A DNA stretch of 64,000 bases from Oscillospiraceae bacterium. Lineage in GTDB: Bacteria > Bacillota > Clostridia > Oscillospirales > Oscillospiraceae. Below are positions 40,799 through 48,990 of the stretch, in pieces (the stretch's first letter is position 1; each line of letters starts with the position of its first letter). A model generated the notes under the pieces. That model did not search any database. It had not been told where the DNA came from and worked only from the letters and a program-made list of their open reading frames with translations. The position numbers and the translations under genes are program-made. The DNA lies in NCBI GenBank assembly GCA_015067495.1, contig SVMI01000003.1:62001-126000 (forward strand). The letters run 5' to 3'.

Positions 40799-42868
40799 AT
40801 GAAAACGAAGGTGATTTGCTGGTTGCTGGCATGGGCGCTTCTTGCAAGTGCTGTGCCGATGCCGGTGGCTGTATTTGCCACCGGGACCGAAACAGAACCC
40901 ACGACGCAGACAGAAGCAACAGATCCGACGGAGGCAACCCCCGAAGCGACGGAGGATACTTCTGCTCCGTCGGAGGAAACGACAGAACCGACCACTGCTC
41001 CCACAGAGCCGGAAGACAAAACCATGAAGGTCTCCGACAATATGATGACGGTCCTTAAGGAATTGGAGGGCTGTTATACTACCTGCTATTGGGATTATAA
41101 GCAGTACAGCATCGGTTACGGAAGCCGCTGCCCGGAAGCGGTACATGAGCCGGGTAAGTTCCATACCATCACCCGGGAATACGCGGAGGAGCTTTTGCGC
41201 GGAGAGTTGGCTTACTTTGAGAAGGAAGTCAACAAGTTCATTGAGAAGCATGGTCTGACCGTGACCCAGAGCCAATACGATGCTCTGGTGTCGTTCTCCT
41301 ACAACTGCGGTGCGAACTGGACCACGGAAACCACCGGCTATTTCCATAACGGTGTGCTATCCGGCGATCTTGGCTCGGAATTTGTTTACGGCATGTTCCT
41401 TTGGAGTACCGCGGGCGGGCAGTATGTGCTGATCCCCAGAAGAATCCGCGAGACCTACATGTATGCGCAGGGTCTGTATAAAATGGGACTGTGGTATCCT
41501 GAAGATCCCCAGTACCGCTATGTATTCATGAACGGCAACGGCGGCAAGGTCAACTACTACATCCACGGCTTTGACGCATACGATCCCACAGCCATCAGAA
41601 CTCAGCTTACCTCTGCGCCTACCGGCCCGGACGAGACGGGCGGCATCGTTACATACGTATTTGACGGCTGGTACACCGCCCGCGAAGGCGGCACGAAGAT
41701 CGAGGTGCTGGATACCACGATGACCTCCGGCACGATCCTCTATGCCCACTGGAAAACGCCTTCCGGCACGCCGGTTACCATTCCGAAGGTTGACAGCGGT
41801 GTGGCACTGAACCTGACGGTGACCGCCAACGGCGTCAACATCCGCTCCGGCCCCCAGACCTATTTTGCGGCGCTGGGCAAGGTAAACAAGGGCGATAGAC
41901 TGGTGATCGAAGAGATCGTGACAGCAGGCGGCTATCCTTGGGGTCGCTTTGGCGACAGCTGGATCCGTCTTGACTATACGGATTACAACAGCGTCACTGC
42001 CAATCTGTTCCCGTTCTGGGGCAAGGTGACAGGTGATGGTGTCAACATCCGTTCCGGCGCTGGCTTGAGCCATGGTATCGTGTCCAAGAAGAACACCGGC
42101 GATCTGGTGCAGATCAAGCGCTGGGTTTCCGACGGCGAACGCATGTGGGGCGAAACGGATGAGGGCTACATCGCCATGAGCTACGTTTCCATGGAGGATA
42201 TCGATCCCGCTGAAAAGGTAGCACTCTCTATTAAGGTCACCCAAAATCCCACGAAGCTGCAGTACCTGCACAGGACAGAGCAGCTGGATCCCACGGGCGG
42301 TCTGTTTGAGATCCTTTATTCCGACGGCACGACGCAGGTGAAGAGCATCACCGCGGACATGCTCTCCGGCTTCGACAACACGGTTGCCGGAAAGAATACC
42401 GTAACAGTGACCTATGAGGGCCTGACGGCACAGTTTGACGTGGAGATCATCAAGGCAAAGGTCGTATTCCGCATGGACGACGGCACAATCCTCAGCGAAG
42501 GGGAGTACCTGATCGGTGATACCATCGTGCTTCCTGAAACACCCGTAAAACCCGGCAACAAGGACGGCGTTTTCCTCTTCGTCGGTTGGGATCAGGAAGT
42601 GACGACCTGCACCGGCAACGCGGTTTACACGGCTGTTTTCCAGCTGGTGGAGCGCGTCGGCGATATCAATAAGGACGGAAGAGTCAATGACCGTGATGTG
42701 TTCTATTTGCTCGACCATATTCTGTTCCCCGAAGATTATCCGTTTAGCGGGACGACAGACCTTAATACTGACGGAAGAGTCAACGATAGAGATATATTCT
42801 ATCTACTTGACCATATTCTGTTCCCTGAGGATTATCCGCTTCCTGCCCCTCAGACAAGCATACAGTAA
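40799..42868 (+). CDS. Secreted GH24 lysozyme with SH3, InlB-like and dockerin domains
   Basis: This 689-residue exported protein is a wall hydrolase. A signal peptide ends near VAVFA (residue 27). A Thr/Glu/Pro linker runs to about residue 73. A GH24 lysozyme domain follows (about 80-240): catalytic E90 in ELEG, D99 and SIGYGS match the T4-lysozyme E-D-T pattern, and VTQSQYDALVSFSYNCG is present. Next come an InlB-type repeat (about 255-325), two SH3b domains (GVNIRSGPQTYF and GVNIRSGAGLSH), a Big-like and a second InlB-like domain. Residues about 627-685 form a duplicated dockerin (GDINKDGRVNDRD, DLNTDGRVNDRD). CGGAGG precedes the start. The next gene encodes a cohesin-like partner. Confidence 0.88.
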   Translation: MKTKVICWLLAWALLASAVPMPVAVFATGTETEPTTQTEATDPTEATPEATEDTSAPSEETTEPTTAPTEPEDKTMKVSDNMMTVLKELEGCYTTCYWDYKQYSIGYGSRCPEAVHEPGKFHTITREYAEELLRGELAYFEKEVNKFIEKHGLTVTQSQYDALVSFSYNCGANWTTETTGYFHNGVLSGDLGSEFVYGMFLWSTAGGQYVLIPRRIRETYMYAQGLYKMGLWYPEDPQYRYVFMNGNGGKVNYYIHGFDAYDPTAIRTQLTSAPTGPDETGGIVTYVFDGWYTAREGGTKIEVLDTTMTSGTILYAHWKTPSGTPVTIPKVDSGVALNLTVTANGVNIRSGPQTYFAALGKVNKGDRLVIEEIVTAGGYPWGRFGDSWIRLDYTDYNSVTANLFPFWGKVTGDGVNIRSGAGLSHGIVSKKNTGDLVQIKRWVSDGERMWGETDEGYIAMSYVSMEDIDPAEKVALSIKVTQNPTKLQYLHRTEQLDPTGGLFEILYSDGTTQVKSITADMLSGFDNTVAGKNTVTVTYEGLTAQFDVEIIKAKVVFRMDDGTILSEGEYLIGDTIVLPETPVKPGNKDGVFLFVGWDQEVTTCTGNAVYTAVFQLVERVGDINKDGRVNDRDVFYLLDHILFPEDYPFSGTTDLNTDGRVNDRDIFYLLDHILFPEDYPLPAPQTSIQ

Positions 42869-42889
42869 CAAAAGAAAGGTGATAATCGG

Positions 42890-44536
42890 ATGAAAAAAGC
42901 GATCCTATTACTTGCGGTGTTGATGTTGTTGACCGCTGTTGCGATGCCTGTGTTCGCAACGGATACAGAGGTCACGATCTCGACCCCCAATGACATTTAC
43001 TATAGAGGCGAGAACGTTGTTTTGACAGTAAACATCTCCGGCGATGTTCCGTATACGATCCTCAAATGCCAGATCCTCTTTGATGAGGCGGTTTTTGAAT
43101 ATGTATCCTACGATTTGTCGGCGGACGTTCCTGCGGAAATCTTTCGTTTTAACGAGGATAAGAAGTCCTTTGCGCTTACCTTCAGAGAGCCAACTGCATA
43201 CGCAGGCACCATCGGAACAGTCACACTGAAGGTGAAAGAGGGATCTTCTTTTGACCCGTCTACCATAAAGGTCGATGCAGAAGCAACGGACACGGTCAGC
43301 GACAAGGATAAGGATATTACCCTGTCGATTGTTGAGAAGTCCGTGCAGATTGCAATCGGCTGCCGTCACAATTACACATGGGTCAACACCGATGATACGA
43401 CCCACACCGGCACCTGCAGTCTTTGCGGTGATGTAAAGACCGAAAAACACGGTTGGGGCGAGGGCTTCAACATCACTCCCGCAACCTGCACAGAGCCCGG
43501 CTCTGAGACGCAGGAGTGCCTGCTTTGCCACACGCAGAAGACCGTCCGCATCGATCCTAAGGGTCACGCTTGGGACAACGATTGCGATCCCAACTGTAAC
43601 AACGGCTGCGGTGAGACCAGAGAAACCGGTCACAAGTATGCGGAGAAGTTTTCTTCTGATGCGGATAAGCACTGGCACGCATGCACAGTCTGCGGTGACA
43701 AGGGCGACCTGACTGCGCACGTTCCCGGTCCTGCGGCAACAGAGACCACTGCCCAGACCTGCAAGGTCTGTGGGTATGAAATCGCACCCAAGCTGACACA
43801 TGTCCACGATTTCAGCGAGGAGTGGCAGCAGGATGCGGACTATCACTGGCGCATTTGCCTGAAGAAGGGCTGCTATGTACGCATGGATAACGCCACCCAT
43901 GACTACACGGATGCCTGCGATGTGACCTGCAACACCTGCGGTCATATCCGTGTTGCACCGCACCAGTACGGCATGGAGTGGAGGGGCAGCGACCTCGGAC
44001 ACTGGCAGGATTGTCTGCTGTGCGGCAACCATTCTGATATTTCGGAACACATCCCCGGTGCTCCCGCAACTGCGGATACACCGCAGGTATGTACCGAATG
44101 CAACTTCTGGATTCAGTATCCCCTGAACCATGAGCATACCCTTGACGATGTATGGAGCATGGACGACAATAACCACTGGAAATACTGCACCGAGTGCAGT
44201 GCCCATTGTGAAGAAGCCCCCCATAACTGGGATGAAGGCACGGTTCTTGTGGAGGCGACAGAAACCCAAAACGGTAGTATCCGTTACGTCTGCAAGGATT
44301 GCGGTGCGGAGCGCATAGATCTGATCCTTGCAACCGGCACCCAGACCGATCCTACGGAAACCGATCCCATCGTACCGACGACTCCCCAGTCTCCGAACCC
44401 TGCCGAAAAGGACGAGTTCCCATGGTGGATCCTGATCGCTCTGGCGGGCGTTCTGCTCCTCACCGGCATCGTTCTGTTCGTCATTGAACTGATCCGCAGC
44501 AAGAAGCACAACTCCCACGGTAAGTACAGTAAGTAA
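42890..44536 (+). CDS. Membrane-anchored protein with N-terminal cohesin-like domain and CxxC/His modules
   Basis: This 548-residue protein has a signal peptide (cleavage near PVFA, residue 23). Residues about 25-155 are a beta sandwich with cohesin-type features: YRGENVVLTVNISGDVP, CQILFDEAVFEYVSYD and TIGTVTLKVKEGSSF. From about 160 to 480, some ten Cys/His modules follow (CSLCG, CLLCH, CTVCG, CKVCG, CNTCG, CLLCG, CTECN, CKDCG). A Pro/Thr linker leads to a membrane helix (WWILIALAGVLLLTGIVLFV) and a basic tail. The topology puts the cohesin-like domain outside and the tail inside. It starts 21 bases after the dockerin lysozyme with GAAAGGTG. Confidence 0.8.
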   Translation: MKKAILLLAVLMLLTAVAMPVFATDTEVTISTPNDIYYRGENVVLTVNISGDVPYTILKCQILFDEAVFEYVSYDLSADVPAEIFRFNEDKKSFALTFREPTAYAGTIGTVTLKVKEGSSFDPSTIKVDAEATDTVSDKDKDITLSIVEKSVQIAIGCRHNYTWVNTDDTTHTGTCSLCGDVKTEKHGWGEGFNITPATCTEPGSETQECLLCHTQKTVRIDPKGHAWDNDCDPNCNNGCGETRETGHKYAEKFSSDADKHWHACTVCGDKGDLTAHVPGPAATETTAQTCKVCGYEIAPKLTHVHDFSEEWQQDADYHWRICLKKGCYVRMDNATHDYTDACDVTCNTCGHIRVAPHQYGMEWRGSDLGHWQDCLLCGNHSDISEHIPGAPATADTPQVCTECNFWIQYPLNHEHTLDDVWSMDDNNHWKYCTECSAHCEEAPHNWDEGTVLVEATETQNGSIRYVCKDCGAERIDLILATGTQTDPTETDPIVPTTPQSPNPAEKDEFPWWILIALAGVLLLTGIVLFVIELIRSKKHNSHGKYSK

Positions 44537-44544
44537 AAAAGAAT

Positions 44545-44571
44545 GAGCCGCCCTCGGGCGGCTCTCTTTTT
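44545..44571 (+). terminator. Intrinsic terminator of the lysozyme-cohesin operon
   Basis: A 9-bp stem (GAGCCGCCC with its complement, TC loop) is followed by TCTTTTTG. Confidence 0.85.
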
Positions 44572-44579
44572 GTATGAGA

Positions 44580-44608
44580 ATCGGGACTGCCATAGCGGCA
44601 GTCCCGAT
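44580..44608 (-). terminator. Hairpin after the small gamma-like gene
   Basis: A perfect 12-bp stem (44580-44591 with 44597-44608) lies four bases beyond the stop codon on the minus strand. It has no U-tract. Confidence 0.6.
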
Positions 44609-44612
44609 AGGT

Positions 44613-44747
44613 TTACTTGGAACCGATTTTGTTCAGCAGGGCGACAACACCGATGATGACCAGCGTCACGATGAAGATACCCAGATAGCCGATGCCCATG
44701 ATGGGCAGAGCTTCCATCAGCAGATTAAGACCTTTTTCGAAATTCAT
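44613..44747 (-). CDS. 44-residue OadG-like membrane protein (Na+ pump gamma-type subunit)
   Basis: This 44-residue frame encodes MNFEKGLNLLMEALPIMGIG, a hydrophobic helix (YLGIFIVTLVIIGVVALL) and a basic end (NKIGSK). GGAGGTC lies seven bases before the ATG. The shape (short amphipathic start, one GxxGIFxVxxxI helix, NK end) resembles the N-terminal membrane part of OadG, the gamma subunit of sodium-pumping decarboxylases, but without the soluble His-rich domain. It starts 12 bases after the beta-subunit gene on the same strand. Confidence 0.75.
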   Translation of the reverse strand: MNFEKGLNLLMEALPIMGIGYLGIFIVTLVIIGVVALLNKIGSK

Positions 44748-44759
44748 AGTTGACCTCCG

Positions 44760-45917
44760 TTAAATCACAGCTTGTACCAGTGCCAGAATCAGACCGCCTG
44801 CAATGACGGATGCGATCTGACCGGAAACGTTGACGCCGATGGAGTGCATCAGCAGGAAGTTCTGATTGTCCTCCTCAAGACCCATTTTGTGAACGACACG
44901 GGCGGACATGGGGAATGCGGAAATGCCGGCTGCGCCGATCATGGGGTTGATCTTCTTCTTGGAGAAGAGGTTCATGACCTTTGCGACCATGATACCGCCG
45001 AAGGTATCAAAGATGAATGCGATCAGACCCAGACCGATGATGATCAGGGTGTCCAGCTGCAGGAAGTCAGCAGCCTTCATCTGAGAAGCGATGGTGATGC
45101 CGAGGAAAATGGTGATCAGGTTTGCCAGCGCGTTCTGTGCGGTCTCGGAGATGGACTGCATAACACCGCACTCGCGGATCAGGTTGCCGAACATCAGGAA
45201 GCCGATCAGAGCCACTGCGTCGGGAGCGACGAATGCAACGATCATGGTGACCACGATGGGGAAGAGGATCTTGGTCAGCTTGGAGACGGGCTTGCCCTCG
45301 TACTGCATCTTGATCTTGCGCTCTGCCTTGGTGGTGCAAAGCTTGATGATGGGCGGCTGGATCAAAGGAACCAGTGCCATATAGGAGTAAGCGGCGACCA
45401 TGATCGCGCCCAGATACTTGGAGCCGAGCTTTGTCGCAACGAAGATAGAGGTGGGGCCGTCAGCAGCGCCGATGATGGCGATGGAAGCTGCGTCCTTCAG
45501 ATCAAAGCCCAGCAGGGAAGCCAGAGCCAGCGTGAAGAAGATACCGAACTGTGCGGCAGCACCGAAGATCATCAGCTTGGGGTTGGTCAGCAGGGGGGTG
45601 AAGTCGATCATTGCGCCGATGCCGATGAAGAGCATCAGGGGGAACAGCTCTGCGCCGGCGATGCCGATGTCAAACAGCGTCTGCAGAACGCCCTGCACGC
45701 CGGGAAGATGCTCACCTGCCTGAATGGCTTCCTCAATGGCAGCCGGATTGATGGGCAGGTTGACGAGGATCGCACCGAAGCCCATGGGCAGCAGCAGAGT
45801 GGGTTCCATCTCCTTGGCGATCGCAAGGTAGATCAGCACACCGCCGATTGCCCACATGACGACCATTTGCCATGTGATAAAATCGAAGTTTTCAATAAGT
45901 ACTTTTAATTGTTCCAT
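44760..45917 (-). CDS. Sodium ion-translocating decarboxylase, beta subunit
   Basis: This 385-residue protein is the OadB/GcdB/MmdB membrane subunit, which carries out Na+ export driven by carboxybiotin decarboxylation. About nine helices are predicted. The family landmarks are LFIGIGAMIDFTPLLTNP, the aspartate region IIGAADGPTSIFVATKL and the C-terminal ISAFPMSARVVHKMG with NFLLMHSIGVNVSGQI. The start at 45917 has GGAGG six bases upstream; 45923 is too close. No alpha or biotin-carrier subunit is in the window, so its partner must be encoded elsewhere. Confidence 0.95.
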   Translation of the reverse strand: MEQLKVLIENFDFITWQMVVMWAIGGVLIYLAIAKEMEPTLLLPMGFGAILVNLPINPAAIEEAIQAGEHLPGVQGVLQTLFDIGIAGAELFPLMLFIGIGAMIDFTPLLTNPKLMIFGAAAQFGIFFTLALASLLGFDLKDAASIAIIGAADGPTSIFVATKLGSKYLGAIMVAAYSYMALVPLIQPPIIKLCTTKAERKIKMQYEGKPVSKLTKILFPIVVTMIVAFVAPDAVALIGFLMFGNLIRECGVMQSISETAQNALANLITIFLGITIASQMKAADFLQLDTLIIIGLGLIAFIFDTFGGIMVAKVMNLFSKKKINPMIGAAGISAFPMSARVVHKMGLEEDNQNFLLMHSIGVNVSGQIASVIAGGLILALVQAVI

Positions 45918-46111
45918 ATTCATCCTCCGTTTGTGTTATGTGCCAAAATCAAAACTATTGTAGCATATCTGCCGCAAAAAGTACAGTAGTTTGACCAATA
46001 AAAAACACTGAAAAATGAAAAGGATATTGGTTGCATTTTCTGTCGAAAATATGGTATAATAAATAATTGGAAAACAAATGACGAATTTCGACCGTATTTT
46101 AAGATCGTGTC

Positions 46112-46140
46112 TTGCATTTTAAGGTTTGCCGCGCTATAAT
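46112..46140 (+). promoter_or_regulatory. Promoter of the polysaccharide deacetylase gene
   Basis: TTGCAT (46112-46117) and TATAAT (46135-46140) are 17 bases apart. The leader of about 70 nt contains a short hairpin (ACAGCAG...CTGCTGT). Confidence 0.75.
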
Positions 46141-46214
46141 ACGGGAACAACTATACTACAGCAGATGCTGTCGGTCTGCTGTAACGCGCGTTTCAAAGGC
46201 AGGTTGGAGGAACT

Positions 46215-47648
46215 ATGGAAAACAAAAGAAGAAGACGGCAATCGCCGAAGCCGATGCAGCCCCGCAAGCCGGTCCTGATCGCGGCAGCGGCTGCTGTGGC
46301 AGTGGCATTAATCATCATCCTGATCTATTGCCTGAACCTGAAGCTGGACATCCGGCTCAACGGCGGTGACGCACCGATCGTTGTGGTACACGGCAAGGAC
46401 ACTTATCAGGAGCAGGGCGCAACGGCGACGGTCAACGGAAAAGTCGTGGACGTGACCATCGAAGGCGAGGTCGACCATATGAAGCTGGGCGTCTATAAGC
46501 TGACGTACCGGGCGGAGTATCTGTGGCTGTCGGCAAGCGTTCAGCGTGAGGTTCACGTGGTGGACAGCACAGCACCCATCATCATTCTGAACGAAGATCC
46601 CGAGCATTTTACCAAGCCCGGCGAGCCTTACGAAGAGGAGGGCTTCACCGCAGTGGATGACTATGACGGTGACATTACAGACAAGGTCGAGTCATATGAA
46701 CAGAACGGCAAGGTCATCTATCAGGTTACGGACTCCTCAGGAAATGAGACCACAGTGGTTCGTCAGATCAAATATGCAGACATCGTTGCCCCCGAAATCG
46801 TTCTGAAGGGCGACAGCAGCATCACCATCAAGGCGGGCAACACCTACACCGAGCCGGGCTATACCGCAACGGACAATGTGGATGGCGACATCACCGCGCG
46901 GGTGCAGATCGAAGGCACTGTCGACACCTACCGTGCAGGCACCTACAAGCTGGTCTACAAGGTGACTGACAGCTTTGGCAATACGGCTGAAGCGACCAGA
47001 ACGGTGATCGTCAAGCCGATCCAGCAATCAGATATTGTAAAGCCGGACGGCAAGGTCATCTATCTGACCTTTGACGACGGCCCCGGTGTCCACACCCAGA
47101 GATTGCTGGACATTCTGGCAAAATACAACGTCAAGGCGACCTTCTTTGTGGTCAATACGGACTACTATATGCACACGCTGCTCAACAACATCGTTGACGG
47201 CGGTCACAGCATCGGTATGCATTCGGTTACCCATGAATACGATGAGATCTATGCCAATGAAGAGGCGTTTTTGAACGATCTTTACGGCATGCAGGCGATC
47301 ATCGAGAAGCATACCGGCGTGAAATCCATGCTGATGCGCTTTCCCGGCGGCAGCCTGAACGCGAATAGACCCGGTCTTGAAAACCTGACCAAGAAGCTGA
47401 AGGATCTGGGCTTCCGCTATTTCGACTGGCACGTGGACAGCGATGACTGGAAGGACAAAAACACAGAAATGGCTGTGAACAAGATCATCGAACGCATTGG
47501 AAACAGAGACAATGTGATCGTTTTGCAGCACGATATTTACGGCACCAGTGTGGACGCGGTGGAGGAAGTGATCATCTGGGGTCTGCAGAACGGCTACACG
47601 TTCCTGCCTCTGACCACCTCCAGCCCTGCATGTGAGCAAGTAAGCTAA
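46215..47648 (+). CDS. Membrane-anchored polysaccharide deacetylase with Ig-like repeats
   Basis: This 477-residue protein has a basic cytosolic start, one membrane helix (residues 20-42), and three DUF5011-like Ig repeats (about 50-270: GEPYEEEGFTAVDDYDGDITDK, NTYTEPGYTATDNVDGDITA). A NodB domain follows with YLTFDDGPGVHT near residue 283, MHSVTHEYDE with two metal histidines, RFPGGS, and the FDWHVDSDDW block. It should remove acetyl groups from peptidoglycan or another cell-wall glycan outside the cell. GGAGG precedes the start. Confidence 0.9.
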   Translation: MENKRRRRQSPKPMQPRKPVLIAAAAAVAVALIIILIYCLNLKLDIRLNGGDAPIVVVHGKDTYQEQGATATVNGKVVDVTIEGEVDHMKLGVYKLTYRAEYLWLSASVQREVHVVDSTAPIIILNEDPEHFTKPGEPYEEEGFTAVDDYDGDITDKVESYEQNGKVIYQVTDSSGNETTVVRQIKYADIVAPEIVLKGDSSITIKAGNTYTEPGYTATDNVDGDITARVQIEGTVDTYRAGTYKLVYKVTDSFGNTAEATRTVIVKPIQQSDIVKPDGKVIYLTFDDGPGVHTQRLLDILAKYNVKATFFVVNTDYYMHTLLNNIVDGGHSIGMHSVTHEYDEIYANEEAFLNDLYGMQAIIEKHTGVKSMLMRFPGGSLNANRPGLENLTKKLKDLGFRYFDWHVDSDDWKDKNTEMAVNKIIERIGNRDNVIVLQHDIYGTSVDAVEEVIIWGLQNGYTFLPLTTSSPACEQVS

Positions 47649-47651
47649 GAA

Positions 47652-47686
47652 TTAAGGACCTGTTACGAGAAGTAACAGGTCCTTAA
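47652..47686. terminator. Hairpin between convergent deacetylase genes
   Basis: A perfect 15-bp stem (47652-47666 with 47672-47686) has a five-base loop. Both genes point toward it. Confidence 0.75.
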
Positions 47687-47690
47687 ACTC

Positions 47691-48809
47691 TTATTGGAAC
47701 AGTTCGACGGAGAAGCCCTTATCACGGAAGCCGTCGATGGCATCGCCCAGTACAGTGGCGTTGGACAACGACATGGCGTGCAGCAGGTAGATGGCACCGG
47801 AGTGGGATTTTTTCAGAATGTTCTGCAAGGTTGCAGCAACATCCGGCTGATTATTCGGATCCCAGTCCGCATGGGCAAAGCTCCAGTGGACGGTTTTATA
47901 GCCGAGAGAATGTACAACAGCAAGAGACTGAACGGAAAATGCGCCTTCCGGGGGACGGAAGAGGGTCATGGTGTAGCCGTAGCGCTCCTGAACATAGTTG
48001 TGCAGGGTCATGACCTCTTCAACCATTTTGTCGATGCTCAGGGTCGGCATAGAGGGGTGTGTGGTGGTGTGATTGCCGACGGCATGACCTTCATTGATCA
48101 TGCGTTGGACAAGCTCCGGCTCTTTCTTGGCGTAATCCATGGTGATGAAGAAAACACCCTTGGCATTCTTTTCCTTCAAGGTGTCCAGAATCATGGAAGT
48201 GATCGGCACTTTGTTGCCGTTTTCATCGGTGATGCGGTATTCGTAGCCGCAGTCAAAGGTTAAGTAAACGCAGTTGTTATCAGGGGCGATGAAGTTCGCG
48301 CCGTACTTTCCGTACCGCTTTTGTTCGCCCATGGCGTACTCCGGACGGTTGTTCTGATCGGCAAGGTTAGGACCGGGTCCGTAGCCGTAGACCTTGGTTT
48401 CCAGTGCTTCCAGCTCTTCCCGGGTGTAGATGGAGCCAATAGGTTCGGTGTTGGGGGGAGTGGTGGGCGCGGTGGTCGGCTCGGTTGTGGGTTCGGTGGT
48501 CGGTTCGGTCGTCGGTGCGGTGGTAGGCTCGGTGGTCGGTTCGGTTGTCGGATCAGTGGTCGGCTCGGAAGAGGGATCTGTCACGGGATCGGAGGCAGCG
48601 GGGGTACTGATCGGCGGCTCAGTTGGCTTGCTTTGGGTCAGCGTCGGCAAAAGCAGCAAAAGCGTCAGCAGAATGGCAGACAGCACACAGATCAGCACGA
48701 TCAAAGTGATAAATCGGTTATCTCTGCCGCGGCGGCAGGCTCCGCCGCAAATGGGACAGCGGCGCTGCGGCTGCTGGAATTTCTTCTTGCAGTTGGGGCA
48801 ATAATACAT
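47691..48809 (-). CDS. PdaA-like polysaccharide deacetylase with zinc-ribbon N-terminus
   Basis: This 372-residue protein starts with a small zinc ribbon (CPNC and CPIC, residues 4-22), followed by a membrane helix (about 34-57). An extended Thr/Pro/Glu linker of TEPTT units follows. The NodB domain (about 145-372) shows the PdaA form of motif 1, TFDCGYE (FDNGYE in B. subtilis PdaA), then GNHTTTHPSMP, RPPEGAF and HWSFAHADWDP. PdaA deacetylates N-acetylmuramate in the spore cortex, which fits a sporulating host. AAGGTG precedes the ATG at 48809; a longer frame would run into smc. Confidence 0.88.
   Translation of the reverse strand: MYYCPNCKKKFQQPQRRCPICGGACRRGRDNRFITLIVLICVLSAILLTLLLLLPTLTQSKPTEPPISTPAASDPVTDPSSEPTTDPTTEPTTEPTTAPTTEPTTEPTTEPTTAPTTPPNTEPIGSIYTREELEALETKVYGYGPGPNLADQNNRPEYAMGEQKRYGKYGANFIAPDNNCVYLTFDCGYEYRITDENGNKVPITSMILDTLKEKNAKGVFFITMDYAKKEPELVQRMINEGHAVGNHTTTHPSMPTLSIDKMVEEVMTLHNYVQERYGYTMTLFRPPEGAFSVQSLAVVHSLGYKTVHWSFAHADWDPNNQPDVAATLQNILKKSHSGAIYLLHAMSLSNATVLGDAIDGFRDKGFSVELFQ
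48430..48605 (-). repeat. Tandem coding repeat (TEPTT linker) in the PdaA-like gene
   Basis: On the minus strand the DNA repeats short units encoding TEPTT, TAPTT and TDPTT. The array separates the membrane helix from the deacetylase domain. Repeats of this kind commonly change length by slippage. Confidence 0.7.
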
Positions 48810-48990
48810 GAGAATGCACCTTTCTGATGTTTTTTCTTCGCATATTATACCAGTTCGTATTTTCAAAGTCAAGAAAAAGGGGGATACCCGTCGAATCAGA
48901 CACGGAAAACAGGAAAGTAATCCTTGCTTTTTGACAAAATTTGAGGTAGAATAAAGTGATAATTTATACTCTGATGAATGAGGTTTTGAC

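Noticed and set aside
48430..48605. CRISPR-like or satellite array
   Set aside because: The repeats are short, in frame and encode a Thr/Pro/Glu linker between a membrane helix and a catalytic domain.
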